DNA from: Saltatorellus ferox
Lineage (GTDB): Bacteria > Planctomycetota > UBA1135 > GCA-002686595
Direction: 5' to 3'
NCBI GenBank assembly: GCA_007751475.1
Contig: CP036434.1
Location: 3,162,001 to 3,226,000, forward strand
DNA length: 64,000 nucleotides
Below are positions 1 to 9,300 of this stretch, piece by piece (the stretch's first letter is position 1; the number at the start of each line of letters is the position of its first letter). The position numbers and the translations under genes are program-made. The notes under the pieces were generated by a model that had not been told where the DNA came from, did no database searches, and saw nothing but the letters and a program-made list of their open reading frames with translations.

Positions 1-696
1 CCCCCGGGGATCAGGCTGGATCCGTTCCTCCACCTGGCGCTCGCGCGCGGCGCGTCTGGAGCGCCGGCGGTCTCAGGGGAGAAGCCGACGCAGAGCCTGC
101 GCCGCGCCCACAGCATCCCGAGGTCCGCGCCCGTGATCGGCGTCATCGGACGCCTCGCCGGGGTCAAGCGCACCGTTCTGGCGGTCGAGGTCTTCGGCGC
201 CGTCGCCGCGGAGTTCCCCGAGGCGCGGCTCCTGATCGCCGGGGACGGCGGAGAGCGCCCGCGGGTCGAGGCGCGCATCGCGCAGCTCCCGCCCGACATG
301 GCGCGGCGAGTTCACCTGCTGGGGGCGCTGGACAACGTGGTGCCCGTGCACGAAGCGATCGACGTGCTGCTCTCGACGTCGTCCTCCGAGGGGATGCCGG
401 TGGCCATGATCGAAGCCGCCGCCGCGGCTCGTCCCGTCGTCTCGACGGCCGTGGGCGGCGTTCCCGAGCTCGTCCAGAACGGTATCACTGGCCTGCTCGC
501 GGTCGACCGCGACGGCCTGGCCGCCGCCGTCGGCGGCCTCCTCGGTGACGTCGACGATCGCCTCGCGATGGGCCGTCGTGCACGGACCAGAGTCCAGGAA
601 CGACACTCCGCGGGGGCCCTGGCCGATCGCCTCGAGGCGCACTATGAAGAGGTGCTGAGAAGCGTTCACGATAAGGCCGAGCCACAAGGCTCGTAG
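1..696 (+). CDS. GT4 glycosyltransferase, 5' truncated by window edge
   Basis: The frame is open from the first base, so only the C-terminal 231 residues are present; the ATG/GTG codons near 133 are internal. The visible part is the nucleotide-sugar-binding half of a GT-B fold GT4 enzyme. It has the VIGVIGRL strand, LLIAGDGGE, a LLGALDNV turn and the EGMPVAMIE segment, which carries the E-x7-E motif of this family, followed by PVVSTAVGGVPE. It would transfer a sugar from an NDP donor in the cytoplasm. It begins the visible part of a run of glycosyltransferases, with a 31-bp gap to the next gene. Sugar and acceptor cannot be told from sequence. Confidence 0.85.
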   Translation, partial: PPGIRLDPFLHLALARGASGAPAVSGEKPTQSLRRAHSIPRSAPVIGVIGRLAGVKRTVLAVEVFGAVAAEFPEARLLIAGDGGERPRVEARIAQLPPDMARRVHLLGALDNVVPVHEAIDVLLSTSSSEGMPVAMIEAAAAARPVVSTAVGGVPELVQNGITGLLAVDRDGLAAAVGGLLGDVDDRLAMGRRARTRVQERHSAGALADRLEAHYEEVLRSVHDKAEPQGS

Positions 697-727
697 TCGA
701 AGGGCAAAGCTTGCTAACCTGCATCCC

Positions 728-1885
728 GTGAACCTCTTGATGGTGAGCGGCGACCGACAGGTCGCCATCGGAGAGCGTGGGCCGTTCTGGTCGATGCAGC
801 GGCATTTCTCGACCTTCTTCGAGCGTGTGGACGTGCTCGTGCCCGAGCAGGAGCGCGAGGCCACCGTGCTCACGATCCATGACAACGTGCATTTCCACCC
901 GGCCCACGTGGGACGGGCGCAGATGCCGAAGTGGATCGAAACCTACGGGGCGGCGCTGATCGAGGAGCATCGGCACGGCCTCATCGTCAGCCACGACTAC
1001 GGCACCTTCTACAACGGGCGCGGGAGCGCGCGGCTTTCCCGCAAGACGGGCGTCCCGTTCGTCTCCGAGCTGCATCACATCCCGGGTCATCCGGTGGCCA
1101 AGGGCGCGGCCGAGCGCGCCGAGAAGCTCCTCGCCCGCGCTTACGTTCGCTGGGTGAGGAACAAGGTGCGCGCCTTCCGCGTCGTCAACGAGACGGAGAT
1201 GCCGCAGCTCCTGCGTACCTGGGGCGTTCCCGACGAGAAGATCGTCGTCCTGCCCTCGCAGTACCTCGACTTCGACGTCTTTCATCCGCCGCGTCGTGAG
1301 ACCGCGATCCAGCGCGACCTCGTCTTCGCCGGACGCATGGTCGCCAACAAGTGCGTGGACCGGATCCTCGACGCCATGGGGATCATGGCGGGTCAGGGCA
1401 AAAGGATGCGCGCGATGCTGGTCGGCAAGGGGCCGGATCGGGCGCAGCTGATGAAGCAGGCGGAGACCCTCGGGATCGCAGGCGACATCGAATGGGTCGA
1501 GTGGATCGCGGATCCGAACGAGCTGGCCGAGGTCTATCGCTCCAGCCGCGTGTGCGTGTGCGCGTCGACCTGCGAGGGCGGGCCGCGGTTCACCGTCGAG
1601 GCGATGGCCTGCGGTACGCCGGTCGTGTCCACGCCCGTGGGCGTGATGGCGGACCTATTGAAGGACGGAAAGGCGGGCAAGCTGGCGGGCTTCGACGTCC
1701 CGAGCCTCGTGTCGGCGCTGATCGACGTCACGACCCATGAAGGGCGTCGACGCGACCGCGGCAGCGAGGCGATCCGGCGGGTGCAGAAGTTCGAGTACCA
1801 CGCGGCGCTGCAGCGCTATGCGCTGGGTCTCAAGGCATTGGGGCTCCAGCCTTTGGGCCTACGGGGCGGGGAGGGCGCTGCGTGA
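728..1885 (+). CDS. GT4 family glycosyltransferase
   Basis: A 385-residue GT-B protein. The C-terminal half has LVFAGRMVANKCVDRILDA, MLVGKGPDRAQL and CEGGPRFTVEAMACGTPVV, which contains the E-x7-E motif. The N-terminal half includes GRGSARLSRKTGVPFVSELH, as in GT4 enzymes. The GTG at 728 is chosen because it precedes the conserved N-terminal strand (NLLMVSGD) and lies just after the previous gene; a TAACCT hexamer ends 7 bases upstream. Its stop overlaps the next start by 4 bases (GTGA). It probably adds one sugar to a lipid-linked or surface glycan; donor and acceptor unknown. Confidence 0.87.
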   Translation: MNLLMVSGDRQVAIGERGPFWSMQRHFSTFFERVDVLVPEQEREATVLTIHDNVHFHPAHVGRAQMPKWIETYGAALIEEHRHGLIVSHDYGTFYNGRGSARLSRKTGVPFVSELHHIPGHPVAKGAAERAEKLLARAYVRWVRNKVRAFRVVNETEMPQLLRTWGVPDEKIVVLPSQYLDFDVFHPPRRETAIQRDLVFAGRMVANKCVDRILDAMGIMAGQGKRMRAMLVGKGPDRAQLMKQAETLGIAGDIEWVEWIADPNELAEVYRSSRVCVCASTCEGGPRFTVEAMACGTPVVSTPVGVMADLLKDGKAGKLAGFDVPSLVSALIDVTTHEGRRRDRGSEAIRRVQKFEYHAALQRYALGLKALGLQPLGLRGGEGAA

Positions 1886-2979
1886 AGCTCCTCTTCGTGA
1901 CCCAGGTCCTCGACCGTGACGACGCCGTGCTCGGTTTCGTCATGCGCTGGGTCCAGGGGCTCGCCGGGCAGGTCGAATCGCTCCGTGTCCTCGCCCTGGA
2001 GGTGGGCAACGTCGAAGGCCTCCCCGGCAACGTCGACGTGCGCGAGATAGGTCGTCGCGGCTACGTCCGGCGCTTTCTCCGCTACCGCCGCTACCTTCGG
2101 GAGTCCTTCCGCTCCGGTCCGAACGGCGGCTTCGATGGGCTCCTCACGCACATGGTGCCGCGCTATTCGACCCTGGCGGCGGGTCCGGCCGCGAAAGCGA
2201 TGGGTGGCAAGGGGGCGGCGCACTTCCTCTGGTACACCCATAAGGGCGTGGACAGGCGCCTGCTCTCGGCGCTGGAGGTCGTCGATGGCGCCTTCACCGC
2301 CTCCGATCTCTCCCTGCGCGTGGATACGCCGAAGAAGATCGTCACCGGCCACGGGATCGACCTCGACCACTTCGACGTGCCGCCGGTCGGCGAATTCGAG
2401 GATGGCCGGATCCAGCTCCTCTCGGTGGGGCGACTGACGCCTGCCAAGGACCCGCTCACGACGCTGGAAGCCGTCTCGCACCTGCGCGATGAAGGACTCG
2501 ATGTCCGCCTGACCTGGGCGGGAAGCCCGCTCGCGCGAGGTGACGACGACTACGAGGCGATGGTGCATCGGGCTGTCTCGGGACGGGACCTCGACGGCGT
2601 CGTCGAGTTCGTCGGGGCGGTGCCCTATCCCCGCATCCCGCAGATGTTCGGGGCGGCGGACCTCTTCGTGAACGCGTCGCGAACGGGAAGCGTGGACAAG
2701 GTCGTCCTCGAGTCGATGGCGGCGCGGCGACCGTTCGTGAGCTGCAACGAGTCGATTCCACCCGTCTTGGCGGCTGATTCGGAGCTCGCGACGCGCGCAG
2801 GCGACTACGCCTTTCAGTCGGGTGACTCGATCTCGCTGGCGAGCGCGCTTCGTGTCTGGATTGATCGGTCCGCGGACGATCGGCGCGCCTCGGGCGAGCG
2901 GCTTCGCGAGATCGTGGCACGTCATCACGAAGTCGATGCGCTCATGGCGCGAATCGTTCGTAGGATGGAGGAACGTTGA
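1882..2979 (+). CDS. GT4 family glycosyltransferase (atypical E-x7-E)
   Basis: A 365-residue GT-B protein starting with GTG in a GTGA overlap with the upstream gene. The signature IQLLSVGRLTPAKDPLTTLE near residue 173 and the EFVGAVPYPRIPQMFGAADL segment place it in GT4. The usual first Glu of the E-x7-E motif is replaced: the region reads SRTGSVDKVVLESMAARRPF, leaving only the second Glu. Such changes occur in GT4 proteins, so activity is still likely, but this copy is the least canonical of the run. Translationally coupled on both sides. Confidence 0.83.
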   Translation: MKLLFVTQVLDRDDAVLGFVMRWVQGLAGQVESLRVLALEVGNVEGLPGNVDVREIGRRGYVRRFLRYRRYLRESFRSGPNGGFDGLLTHMVPRYSTLAAGPAAKAMGGKGAAHFLWYTHKGVDRRLLSALEVVDGAFTASDLSLRVDTPKKIVTGHGIDLDHFDVPPVGEFEDGRIQLLSVGRLTPAKDPLTTLEAVSHLRDEGLDVRLTWAGSPLARGDDDYEAMVHRAVSGRDLDGVVEFVGAVPYPRIPQMFGAADLFVNASRTGSVDKVVLESMAARRPFVSCNESIPPVLAADSELATRAGDYAFQSGDSISLASALRVWIDRSADDRRASGERLREIVARHHEVDALMARIVRRMEER

Positions 2980-3695
2980 GCGACTTCATTCCACAGCGTG
3001 ATCGGGATCGGCGCAGGCCCATCACTCCCCCCCGGGTGGGCATGCGTCCCCATGGCGTTCGTCGTGAACGCGCCGTCGATGCCCTTGCCGGACGCCGAGG
3101 CTCCGTGGATCGAGACGCGGAGGCCCCGGCGTTCGACGGACTGCGGATCGTGCTCCACGAAAGCAACCGCAGGGGGGCGGTGCTTCGCTGTCTGGCCAGT
3201 GTGCGCTGGCTCGCCATGCGCGGCGCCGAGATCCTGCTCGTGGACGGAGTGGCCGGTCTTCCGAGTTCCGACGGAACCCGCGCCGCCGTGGGGCAGCGCT
3301 TCCCCGGTGTCCATGTGGTCGCGTCGCCTCGACAGGGCGGGCTCGAGGCCCTCTTGAGCTGCTACGCAGCGCCAGTACCCGCGCGGCCGACCGGCCCGCG
3401 CGCGGTCCTGCGCGTGAGCGCGGACCTGGAACTGGATGCCTTTCGCGTGGAGCAGCTCCTGCGCGAGCTGCGAGAGCAGCCCAAGAGCATCGTCCTCACG
3501 ACGGGGTTGATCGGCACGGATGGGGCCTGGCTCACCACGTCCCGTCCGAGGTCCCAGCGCCATCACCCCGGTAGGCTCGATCGGTGGCCCGCGGCCTGGA
3601 TCGCCAAGGCCAGCGACCTGGCGAGGCTTCGCTCGGCAGAGAGACTGCGCTTCGTTCCGTCCCCGGTTTCGTTCGTGACGCACAAGCCTTCATGA
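2976..3695 (+). CDS. Unknown protein in the glycosyltransferase operon
   Basis: I do not recognise a family. The TTG at 2976 is inferred from the TTGA overlap with the upstream stop, matching the 4-bp overlaps elsewhere in this run. The 239-residue product has a basic N-terminal 40 residues and then alternating short strands and helices (LRIVLHESNRRGAVLRCL, EILLVDGVAG, ALLSCYAAPV, VLRVSADLELDAF). This could be a reduced nucleotide-sugar-like Rossmann domain in which SADLELD stands for a DxD-type motif; that is only an inference. No signal peptide or membrane segment is seen. Coupling to its neighbours by ATGA and TTGA overlaps suggests a role in the same glycan pathway. Confidence 0.6.
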   Translation: MSDFIPQRDRDRRRPITPPRVGMRPHGVRRERAVDALAGRRGSVDRDAEAPAFDGLRIVLHESNRRGAVLRCLASVRWLAMRGAEILLVDGVAGLPSSDGTRAAVGQRFPGVHVVASPRQGGLEALLSCYAAPVPARPTGPRAVLRVSADLELDAFRVEQLLRELREQPKSIVLTTGLIGTDGAWLTTSRPRSQRHHPGRLDRWPAAWIAKASDLARLRSAERLRFVPSPVSFVTHKPS

Positions 3696-5551
3696 CTCCG
3701 GCCGCGGACTCCCGTCTGGAGAACGGTGCTCTGGAACGCGGCGCCATGGGAGCCGTTCGCCGCGAGCTCCTGGATCCCCTCCATCGAGTGCTCGACTGGA
3801 TGCTGCGCCAGCGCGATGAGCGCACCGGCGCGCTCGTCTGCGCCGAGCACGGAATCGAGCACACGGGCAAGTCGGCGGGCGCCATGGTGCTCGCGATCGA
3901 ACTCGCTCGCCATGCCACAGGCGACGAGCGCGCGAGGCTGATCGAGGTCGTCCGGTCCCAGGGGGAGCGCCTCGTGGCGCGGCTGGAGCGCGAACCCGAC
4001 AGCACCTGCTTCACGTTCCGGCCCGGGCGGCACGACGCTTACAACTGCTCCAACAGCGTGATCGACGGCGGCGCCTGCAGCGACGCGCTCGCGACGGCCG
4101 TGCTGGAACTCGGCGATGAGCTGAGCGAGGACCAGCGCGAAAGATTCCGGCACGCGGCGGTCCTGCACGCGCAGACCTACCTCCGCTACGCGATCGTCGA
4201 CAAGGGCGTCCCTGCGCAGTGCGCATGGGCGATGACCGGCGCGGCCCAGGCCTATCGAGTCAGCGGGCACGAGGTGCTGCAGCTGGTGTGTCGGGTCGGG
4301 GCCGAGCGCCTGCGCGAGCAGCAACGCGGTGACGGCAGCTTCCCGTATCACCCGACCGAGTGGGGCGCAGCGCACCCCGGCGCCGCCGACGCGAGCGCGT
4401 ATTACCAGTCGCGGGTGACGGCCTTCACGTCCTTCGCGCTGGAGGCGGCTTTCGGTGAGGAAGCCGGCCGCGCGCTCGACGTGGGCTTCGAATCCGGCAT
4501 CGAGTTCCTGCACGGGCTGCTCGGACCGGACGGCATCAAGACCGGCGCGGTCGAGGCCAAGCCCTGGTACTGGACCGGCAGCTACGAGGTGGCCTCGCAC
4601 CCCTTCGACATCGCGGCGCTCAGCCAGGAGTGGCGCCGCACGCGCGCTCCCCGGGCAGCGTCCGCGCTCCGAGCCTCCTGGCGCGCCTGGCTGCATCACC
4701 TCGGGGCCGACGGCAAGCTGATCAGTCACGACAGCCGCTACGGTGGCGCAGTCGACGGACCGATTCGCCGCGCCAAGAGCTACCAGTGCCCTTTCTTCTG
4801 GGCCGCCCACGCCTGCTGGATCGCGCGTAGCCTTCCGGAGCTCGAGGCAGCGTTCGCCGAGCCCCAAGGGCCGATCACGCACGAGAGCTCGGTGCGGCAC
4901 TTCCGCGACGTCGACCTCGCGCGCATCGAAACGCCGGACGTCGTGGCGTGGGTCCGGGGCCATCGGCCGCCGGGCAATGCCTTCCATGGAAGCCCCAGCG
5001 GAGGCGGGCTCCTGCGCGTCTTCTATCGACCGAGCGGGCGCAATCTCTTCCTCGCGGATCGATTCGGCCGTCGACCGTTCGCCGCGTGGAGCGGCGCCCA
5101 GGGCGTCCCGAGCTGGGGTCGCGGCTGGCGGGCGGGGTCGGCGGACCTGCGCTTCTCGGGCTGGCTCATGCGCAATCGCTGGCGGACCGGGAACACGCTG
5201 AAGGAGAAGAGCGCCGCCTTTGCGCTACCGATCCAGGCCCTGAAGGGCGGCGTCCTCGACTTCGGATCCAGCGTGGTGAGTTCGTCGTTCGATCGGGGCA
5301 GCTGGCTCGAAGTCCAGGACGATGAGGTGCGCCTTGCGGGTCCGTTCGCTCGGCCCGATGGCACGCCGGTCGGCGGGCGCGTCGAGCGCGTGTACCGAGG
5401 GACGCCGGATGGCGTCGAGATCATCGAGCGCTGCGTCGATCGCAGCGGCATCCGCAACCTCTGGTTCCGGGCGCCCATCCATGCGGTCATGCTGGAAGAG
5501 TTCCAGGACCACGTTCGCTACCGGTTCGGCGATCTCCATGCAGAGTCCTGA
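3692..5551 (+). CDS. Large unknown protein, probable helical-toroid carbohydrate-active protein
   Basis: The start at 3692 gives an ATGA overlap with the upstream gene; the frame is open further upstream, but that part lies inside the previous coding sequence. The 619-residue product has no signal peptide. Residues 1-390 are helical with repeating aromatic and Gly patterns (DGSFPYHPTEWG, AKPWYWTGSYEVASHPFDIA), as in six-hairpin or alpha/alpha-toroid enzymes. Residues 420-619 look beta-rich (LRVFYRPSGRNLFLADRF, DGVEIIERCVDRSGIRNLWF). An alpha/alpha domain followed by a beta domain is reminiscent of heparinase-like polysaccharide lyases, but I see no catalytic motif that settles it. It sits between glycosyltransferases and may process the same glycan. 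Confidence 0.65.
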   Translation: MTPAADSRLENGALERGAMGAVRRELLDPLHRVLDWMLRQRDERTGALVCAEHGIEHTGKSAGAMVLAIELARHATGDERARLIEVVRSQGERLVARLEREPDSTCFTFRPGRHDAYNCSNSVIDGGACSDALATAVLELGDELSEDQRERFRHAAVLHAQTYLRYAIVDKGVPAQCAWAMTGAAQAYRVSGHEVLQLVCRVGAERLREQQRGDGSFPYHPTEWGAAHPGAADASAYYQSRVTAFTSFALEAAFGEEAGRALDVGFESGIEFLHGLLGPDGIKTGAVEAKPWYWTGSYEVASHPFDIAALSQEWRRTRAPRAASALRASWRAWLHHLGADGKLISHDSRYGGAVDGPIRRAKSYQCPFFWAAHACWIARSLPELEAAFAEPQGPITHESSVRHFRDVDLARIETPDVVAWVRGHRPPGNAFHGSPSGGGLLRVFYRPSGRNLFLADRFGRRPFAAWSGAQGVPSWGRGWRAGSADLRFSGWLMRNRWRTGNTLKEKSAAFALPIQALKGGVLDFGSSVVSSSFDRGSWLEVQDDEVRLAGPFARPDGTPVGGRVERVYRGTPDGVEIIERCVDRSGIRNLWFRAPIHAVMLEEFQDHVRYRFGDLHAES

Positions 5552-6794
5552 GGCCCACGGGGGCACGACTTCGTCCGGTCCCGGAAGGATCAACCTTGGA
5601 CCTGATCCGCGACTCGTGCTCGTCGCGAACGCCCGGATGCCCTCCCAGCGAGCGCAGTCCGGCCAGCTCGCCCGCGCCGCGCGCGCGTTCCAGCGAGCCG
5701 GCGTGGCGACCACCGTGCTCCACGCGAAGCGACGCGATACGGCCGCCGTTCCGGCGAGTGTCGTCTGGCAGAAGCTCCTCATGGACCACGATCCGAACGA
5801 GAGTGCGCCCGAACTCGTGGCGGCGCCCTGCTCCGACTGGATCGACACGGTGCCGCGCTTCGCGCAGTTCCTGCCAGCGCGGCTGCAGGAGTGGACCTTC
5901 GGACGAAGCGCGGCGCGGATCGTTCGCCGCGATTTTCGCGGTGCGCTGTGCCTCGCGCGCGACGTCGAGGTGGGGCACTGGCTCCGCGGGAGGCCCGGGT
6001 TGGCGCTGGAGATTCACCGCGTACCCGGTGGCGAGACGCGAAGGCGATGGTTGCTCGGCGCGGTCGAGGCCGGCGCGCAGGTGGTCGCGATCTCCGGCGG
6101 CGTCCGGGACGATCTCATCGCGCTGGGTGTTCCCGAGCGGCGCATCTGCGTCGAGCATGACGCGATCGATGCGGGGCTCGGCGATCGTCTGCCGACGCGC
6201 GAGGAGGCGCGGCGCGCGCTCGGGATCGATGCGTCGCGGCCGGTGGTTCTCTACGCGGGCGGGCTCCTTCGCTGGAAGGGGGTGGATGGGCTGGTGGACG
6301 CGGCCGGGCGGCTGGACGACGCGCTCGTCCTGATCGTCGGCGGCATGGAGGCCGACATCGGAGCGCTTCGCGAGCGAGCGGCGGGGATGGGGAACGTGCG
6401 GATCGACGGGTTCCAGGAGGCCGCGCGCATTCCCACCTACCTGGCGGCCGCCGACGTCGGCGTGGTGCCGAATCGCCGTACGCCGCGCATCAGCTCACAC
6501 TACACGTCGCCGCTCAAGGTCTTCGAAGCGATGGCCGCGGGGCTTCCGCTGGTGGTGAGCGACCTGCCGAGCCTCCGCGACGCCGTGGGGCCCACCGGAG
6601 CCGCCGTATTCGTGGAACCCGAGGATCCCGCGGCGCTCGCCGCCGGGATTTCGGGTCTCCTGGACGATCCGGCGGCGCGGTCCTCGCTCGCCGAGCGCGC
6701 TCGTGCGGCCGTTCAGGGGTGTACCTGGGAAGCCCGCGCCCATCGAATCCTTGCCTTCATGGCCCACGAGTCCCAAGTTCATCCAACGCCATGA
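5538..6794 (+). CDS. GT4 family glycosyltransferase
   Basis: A 418-residue GT-B protein. The frame is open about 70 codons upstream of 5538, but that stretch lies within the preceding gene, so ATG 5538 (14-bp overlap) is the likeliest start. The N-terminal half carries LVLVANARMPSQRAQSGQLA. The C-terminal half has VVLYAGGLLRWKGVDGLVDA, LVIVGGMEADI and SPLKVFEAMAAGLPLVVSDL, the P-x-K-x-x-E variant of the GT4 acceptor-side motif. It overlaps the next gene by ATGA. Most likely a cytoplasmic glycosyltransferase of the same operon; donor sugar unknown. Confidence 0.87.
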   Translation: MQSPEAHGGTTSSGPGRINLGPDPRLVLVANARMPSQRAQSGQLARAARAFQRAGVATTVLHAKRRDTAAVPASVVWQKLLMDHDPNESAPELVAAPCSDWIDTVPRFAQFLPARLQEWTFGRSAARIVRRDFRGALCLARDVEVGHWLRGRPGLALEIHRVPGGETRRRWLLGAVEAGAQVVAISGGVRDDLIALGVPERRICVEHDAIDAGLGDRLPTREEARRALGIDASRPVVLYAGGLLRWKGVDGLVDAAGRLDDALVLIVGGMEADIGALRERAAGMGNVRIDGFQEAARIPTYLAAADVGVVPNRRTPRISSHYTSPLKVFEAMAAGLPLVVSDLPSLRDAVGPTGAAVFVEPEDPAALAAGISGLLDDPAARSSLAERARAAVQGCTWEARAHRILAFMAHESQVHPTP

Positions 6795-7999
6795 AGGTCG
6801 TCTTCCTCACCGATTCCCTCTCCGATCTCGACGGAGTGGGCCGCTACGCCGTGCGCCTGATCTCCGCCATGGAGGCGCTGCGCCCTGGACTGGAGGTGCA
6901 CGTGCTTCTCGCGCGCAAGCATCGGCCGACCTCGGCGGACGTGCCGGGTCACTGGAAGGTCGAGGTCGCCCTGCCGCCCGACTACTTCTTCTACATGACG
7001 CCCGCGCGCTTCGCGGTGTGGCGGTTCATCGGCACCAGGAACACGAAGCGAGCGGCCCGCGACGCTGCGCTCGTTCACGCGATCAAGGACTTTCCCCACA
7101 GCCTGATCGCCGTCGATGCTGCGGACCGAGCGGGGATCCCCTGCGTCGCCACGGGGCACGGGACGTACACGATCCAGCCGGTCGTTTCGGATCGACACAA
7201 GCGAACGGCGCTGAAGGCGTACCGGCGCTTTGCCTCGCTCATCTCCGTGTCGCGCTATACGCGCAAGCGGCTGCTCGCGCTGGTGCCGCCGGAGATCCTT
7301 CCGCCGGAGAGAGTCCACGTCGTCCCCAACGCGGTCGACGCGGAGAGCTACGTCGAGCCCGTCGCGCTGGAAGGGGGAGAGCGTCCCTGGCACGGCAAGC
7401 GCTTCACCCTCGGCATCGGCGAGCTGAAGGAGCGGAAGGGGCATCATCTGGGGCTGGAGGCCTGGGCGCGGCGCGCGGCGCGAGACGGTGACCTGCACCA
7501 TTTCCTCGTCGGCCATCGCGCGGGCGATGACTACGAACGCTCGCTGGCGGCCATCGCGGAGCGCCACGGCGTGCGCGATCGGCTGCACCTTCTCGGCAAC
7601 GTCAGCGAGAAGGAGAAGATCGATCTGCTCCAGCGCGCCTCGGTCTTCCTGCACACGCCGGTGACGGCGGCGGACGGGGGCTTCGAGGGCTTCGGGATCG
7701 TCTACCTCGAGGCGGCCGCCGCCGGGACGACGGCGATCGGTAGCCTCGACTCGGGCGCCGAGGACGCGATCGTCGACGGCGTCAGCGGCCTGCTCGTCGA
7801 GCAGAACGTGGACGCCGTGCTCGCGGCGCTGGATTCGGTGCTGGATGATCCTGTGCGGCGAGAGTCGCTCGAGAGCGGCGGCCGCGCTCACGCCGAGAGG
7901 TCGTCCTGGGAAGAGAACGCGCGGGCGGTTCTCGCGATCTACGACCAGGCACTCGCGAAGTCGAGCGTGAGGGACCGCAAGAAGAGGCCGTCGTCGTGA
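6791..7999 (+). CDS. GT4 family glycosyltransferase
   Basis: A 402-residue protein starting at ATG 6791 in an ATGA overlap with the upstream gene. The N-terminus MKVVFLTDSLSDLDGVGRYA shows the Gly-rich acceptor loop typical of GT4. Further on are TGHGTYTIQ, ISVSRYTRKRLL, HVVPNAVDAESY, FTLGIGELKERKGHHLGLEA and FEGFGIVYLEAAAAGTTAIG, with an intact E-x7-E motif. The product ends with a basic tail (RDRKKRPSS) and overlaps the next gene by GTGA. Role: sugar transfer during assembly of the operon's glycan. Confidence 0.88.
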   Translation: MKVVFLTDSLSDLDGVGRYAVRLISAMEALRPGLEVHVLLARKHRPTSADVPGHWKVEVALPPDYFFYMTPARFAVWRFIGTRNTKRAARDAALVHAIKDFPHSLIAVDAADRAGIPCVATGHGTYTIQPVVSDRHKRTALKAYRRFASLISVSRYTRKRLLALVPPEILPPERVHVVPNAVDAESYVEPVALEGGERPWHGKRFTLGIGELKERKGHHLGLEAWARRAARDGDLHHFLVGHRAGDDYERSLAAIAERHGVRDRLHLLGNVSEKEKIDLLQRASVFLHTPVTAADGGFEGFGIVYLEAAAAGTTAIGSLDSGAEDAIVDGVSGLLVEQNVDAVLAALDSVLDDPVRRESLESGGRAHAERSSWEENARAVLAIYDQALAKSSVRDRKKRPSS

Positions 8000-9276
8000 G
8001 GGTGCTCTTCTTCTGCGAGATCGGCGATCCGGGCGTCGGGTCCAGCACGCGCCAGATGTACGGCCTGGCGCGGGAACTCCGTGCGCGAGGGCACCAGACG
8101 GCCGCGGTGGCGACGGTGCGCCGCGCGGAGGATGCGACGCCGACCCAGATCGAGGGCATGACGGTCTTTCGGCTCCATTCTGACTACTCGCTGCGGTGGC
8201 GCGGCTGGGTCTCCTTGCACAACCGGCAGATCGACGGACCGCTCGCGGCCGTTCTGGCGGAATGGCGCCCGGACGTGGTCCACGCCCATCTCGTTCACAC
8301 GCACATCGGCTACCACGCGCTGACCCAGGCGCGGGCGGCTGGCGCCGCCGTCGTGTTCACCTCGCACGACGCGATGACGTTCTGCTACCAGAAGCTCACG
8401 TGCTTCCACGGCGGAGAGGAGCACGGCGGCCGCCTCGACGACGTCGAGGCGTACGCGGCCAAGTGCATTCCGTGCCAGCGCTTTCGGTTCCGTCCCGGTC
8501 GCAACCGCAGGATTCGCGCCGTGCTGGAACGTGACGTTCAGCGCGTGACGACGGTCTCCGACGAGCTGGGCCGCGTCATGAAAGCGAATGGACTCCCGGT
8601 CCATCGCACGGTGCATAACGCGCTGGAGACGGCCGACGAGCTGCCCTCGGCGGAAGCGCTCCGGCGCTTCCGCGAGACGCACGGGCTGGTGGGGGCCCAG
8701 GTGCTCGCCATCGGTGGACGGCTGCACGAGCAGAAGGGGGTCGGCAAGCTCCTGAAGATGCTTCAGATCCTGGCGCCGGAGTTTCCCGATCTGCGATTGA
8801 TCGTGATGGGCAAGAGGGAGATCTACGACGACGAGTTCGAGCCCCAGGCCGCCGCGCTGGGCGTGGCCGATCGGGTCGTGCCGACCGGCTGGCTCGGGCC
8901 GGACGAGCTGCCGCTCGCCTACGGCATCACGGACGTGTTCGTGACGCCTTCTCTCTGCTTCGACACGTTCGGGCTCGTGAACCTGGAGGCCATGGAGCAG
9001 TCCAAGCCGGTCGTCGCGACGACGTTCGGGGGCAGCCGCGAGGTCGTGGCGCACGGCGAGTCCGGGTTCATCGAGAATCCGTTCGACGTGGAGGCCTACG
9101 CGGCGCGCATCGGGGAGCTTCTTCGGGACCCGGACCGGGCGCGCTCCATGGGGGAGGAAGGGCGCAGACGGCTGATGGAGCACTTCACGATCCGGAGGCT
9201 CGCCGACGAGTTCCTGGAGGAGTATCACGCGGCGCTCGCGGCGGTCGGGATCTCGGAAACCGCGTCGACGAGCTGA
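7996..9276 (+). CDS. GT4 family glycosyltransferase, last of the operon
   Basis: A 426-residue GT-B protein from a GTG in a GTGA overlap. The N-terminus MRVLFFCEIGDPGVGSSTRQ is followed by DVVHAHLVHTHIGYHAL and FTSHDAMTFCYQKLTCFHGG. The middle has a Cys-containing insert (AAKCIPCQRFRFRPGRNR), seen in a subset of GT4 proteins. The donor side has VLAIGGRLHEQKGVGKLL, RLIVMGK and FDTFGLVNLEAMEQSKPVVA, where Asp replaces the first Glu of E-x7-E. It ends the coupled run; 24 bases separate it from the sigma-factor gene. Confidence 0.88.
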   Translation: MRVLFFCEIGDPGVGSSTRQMYGLARELRARGHQTAAVATVRRAEDATPTQIEGMTVFRLHSDYSLRWRGWVSLHNRQIDGPLAAVLAEWRPDVVHAHLVHTHIGYHALTQARAAGAAVVFTSHDAMTFCYQKLTCFHGGEEHGGRLDDVEAYAAKCIPCQRFRFRPGRNRRIRAVLERDVQRVTTVSDELGRVMKANGLPVHRTVHNALETADELPSAEALRRFRETHGLVGAQVLAIGGRLHEQKGVGKLLKMLQILAPEFPDLRLIVMGKREIYDDEFEPQAAALGVADRVVPTGWLGPDELPLAYGITDVFVTPSLCFDTFGLVNLEAMEQSKPVVATTFGGSREVVAHGESGFIENPFDVEAYAARIGELLRDPDRARSMGEEGRRRLMEHFTIRRLADEFLEEYHAALAAVGISETASTS

Positions 9277-9292
9277 CGCCCAGGGTTAGAAT
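9265..9292 (+). promoter_or_regulatory. Possible promoter of the sigma factor/kinase pair
   Basis: TCGACG at 9265-9270, a 16-base spacer and TAGAAT at 9287-9292 resemble -35 and -10 boxes. The -10-like box ends 8 bases before the ATG at 9301, so a transcript from it would have almost no leader. The same TAGAxT spacing recurs upstream of other genes in this window. Inferred by eye only. Confidence 0.35.
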
Positions 9293-9300
9293 CGGAGTGC

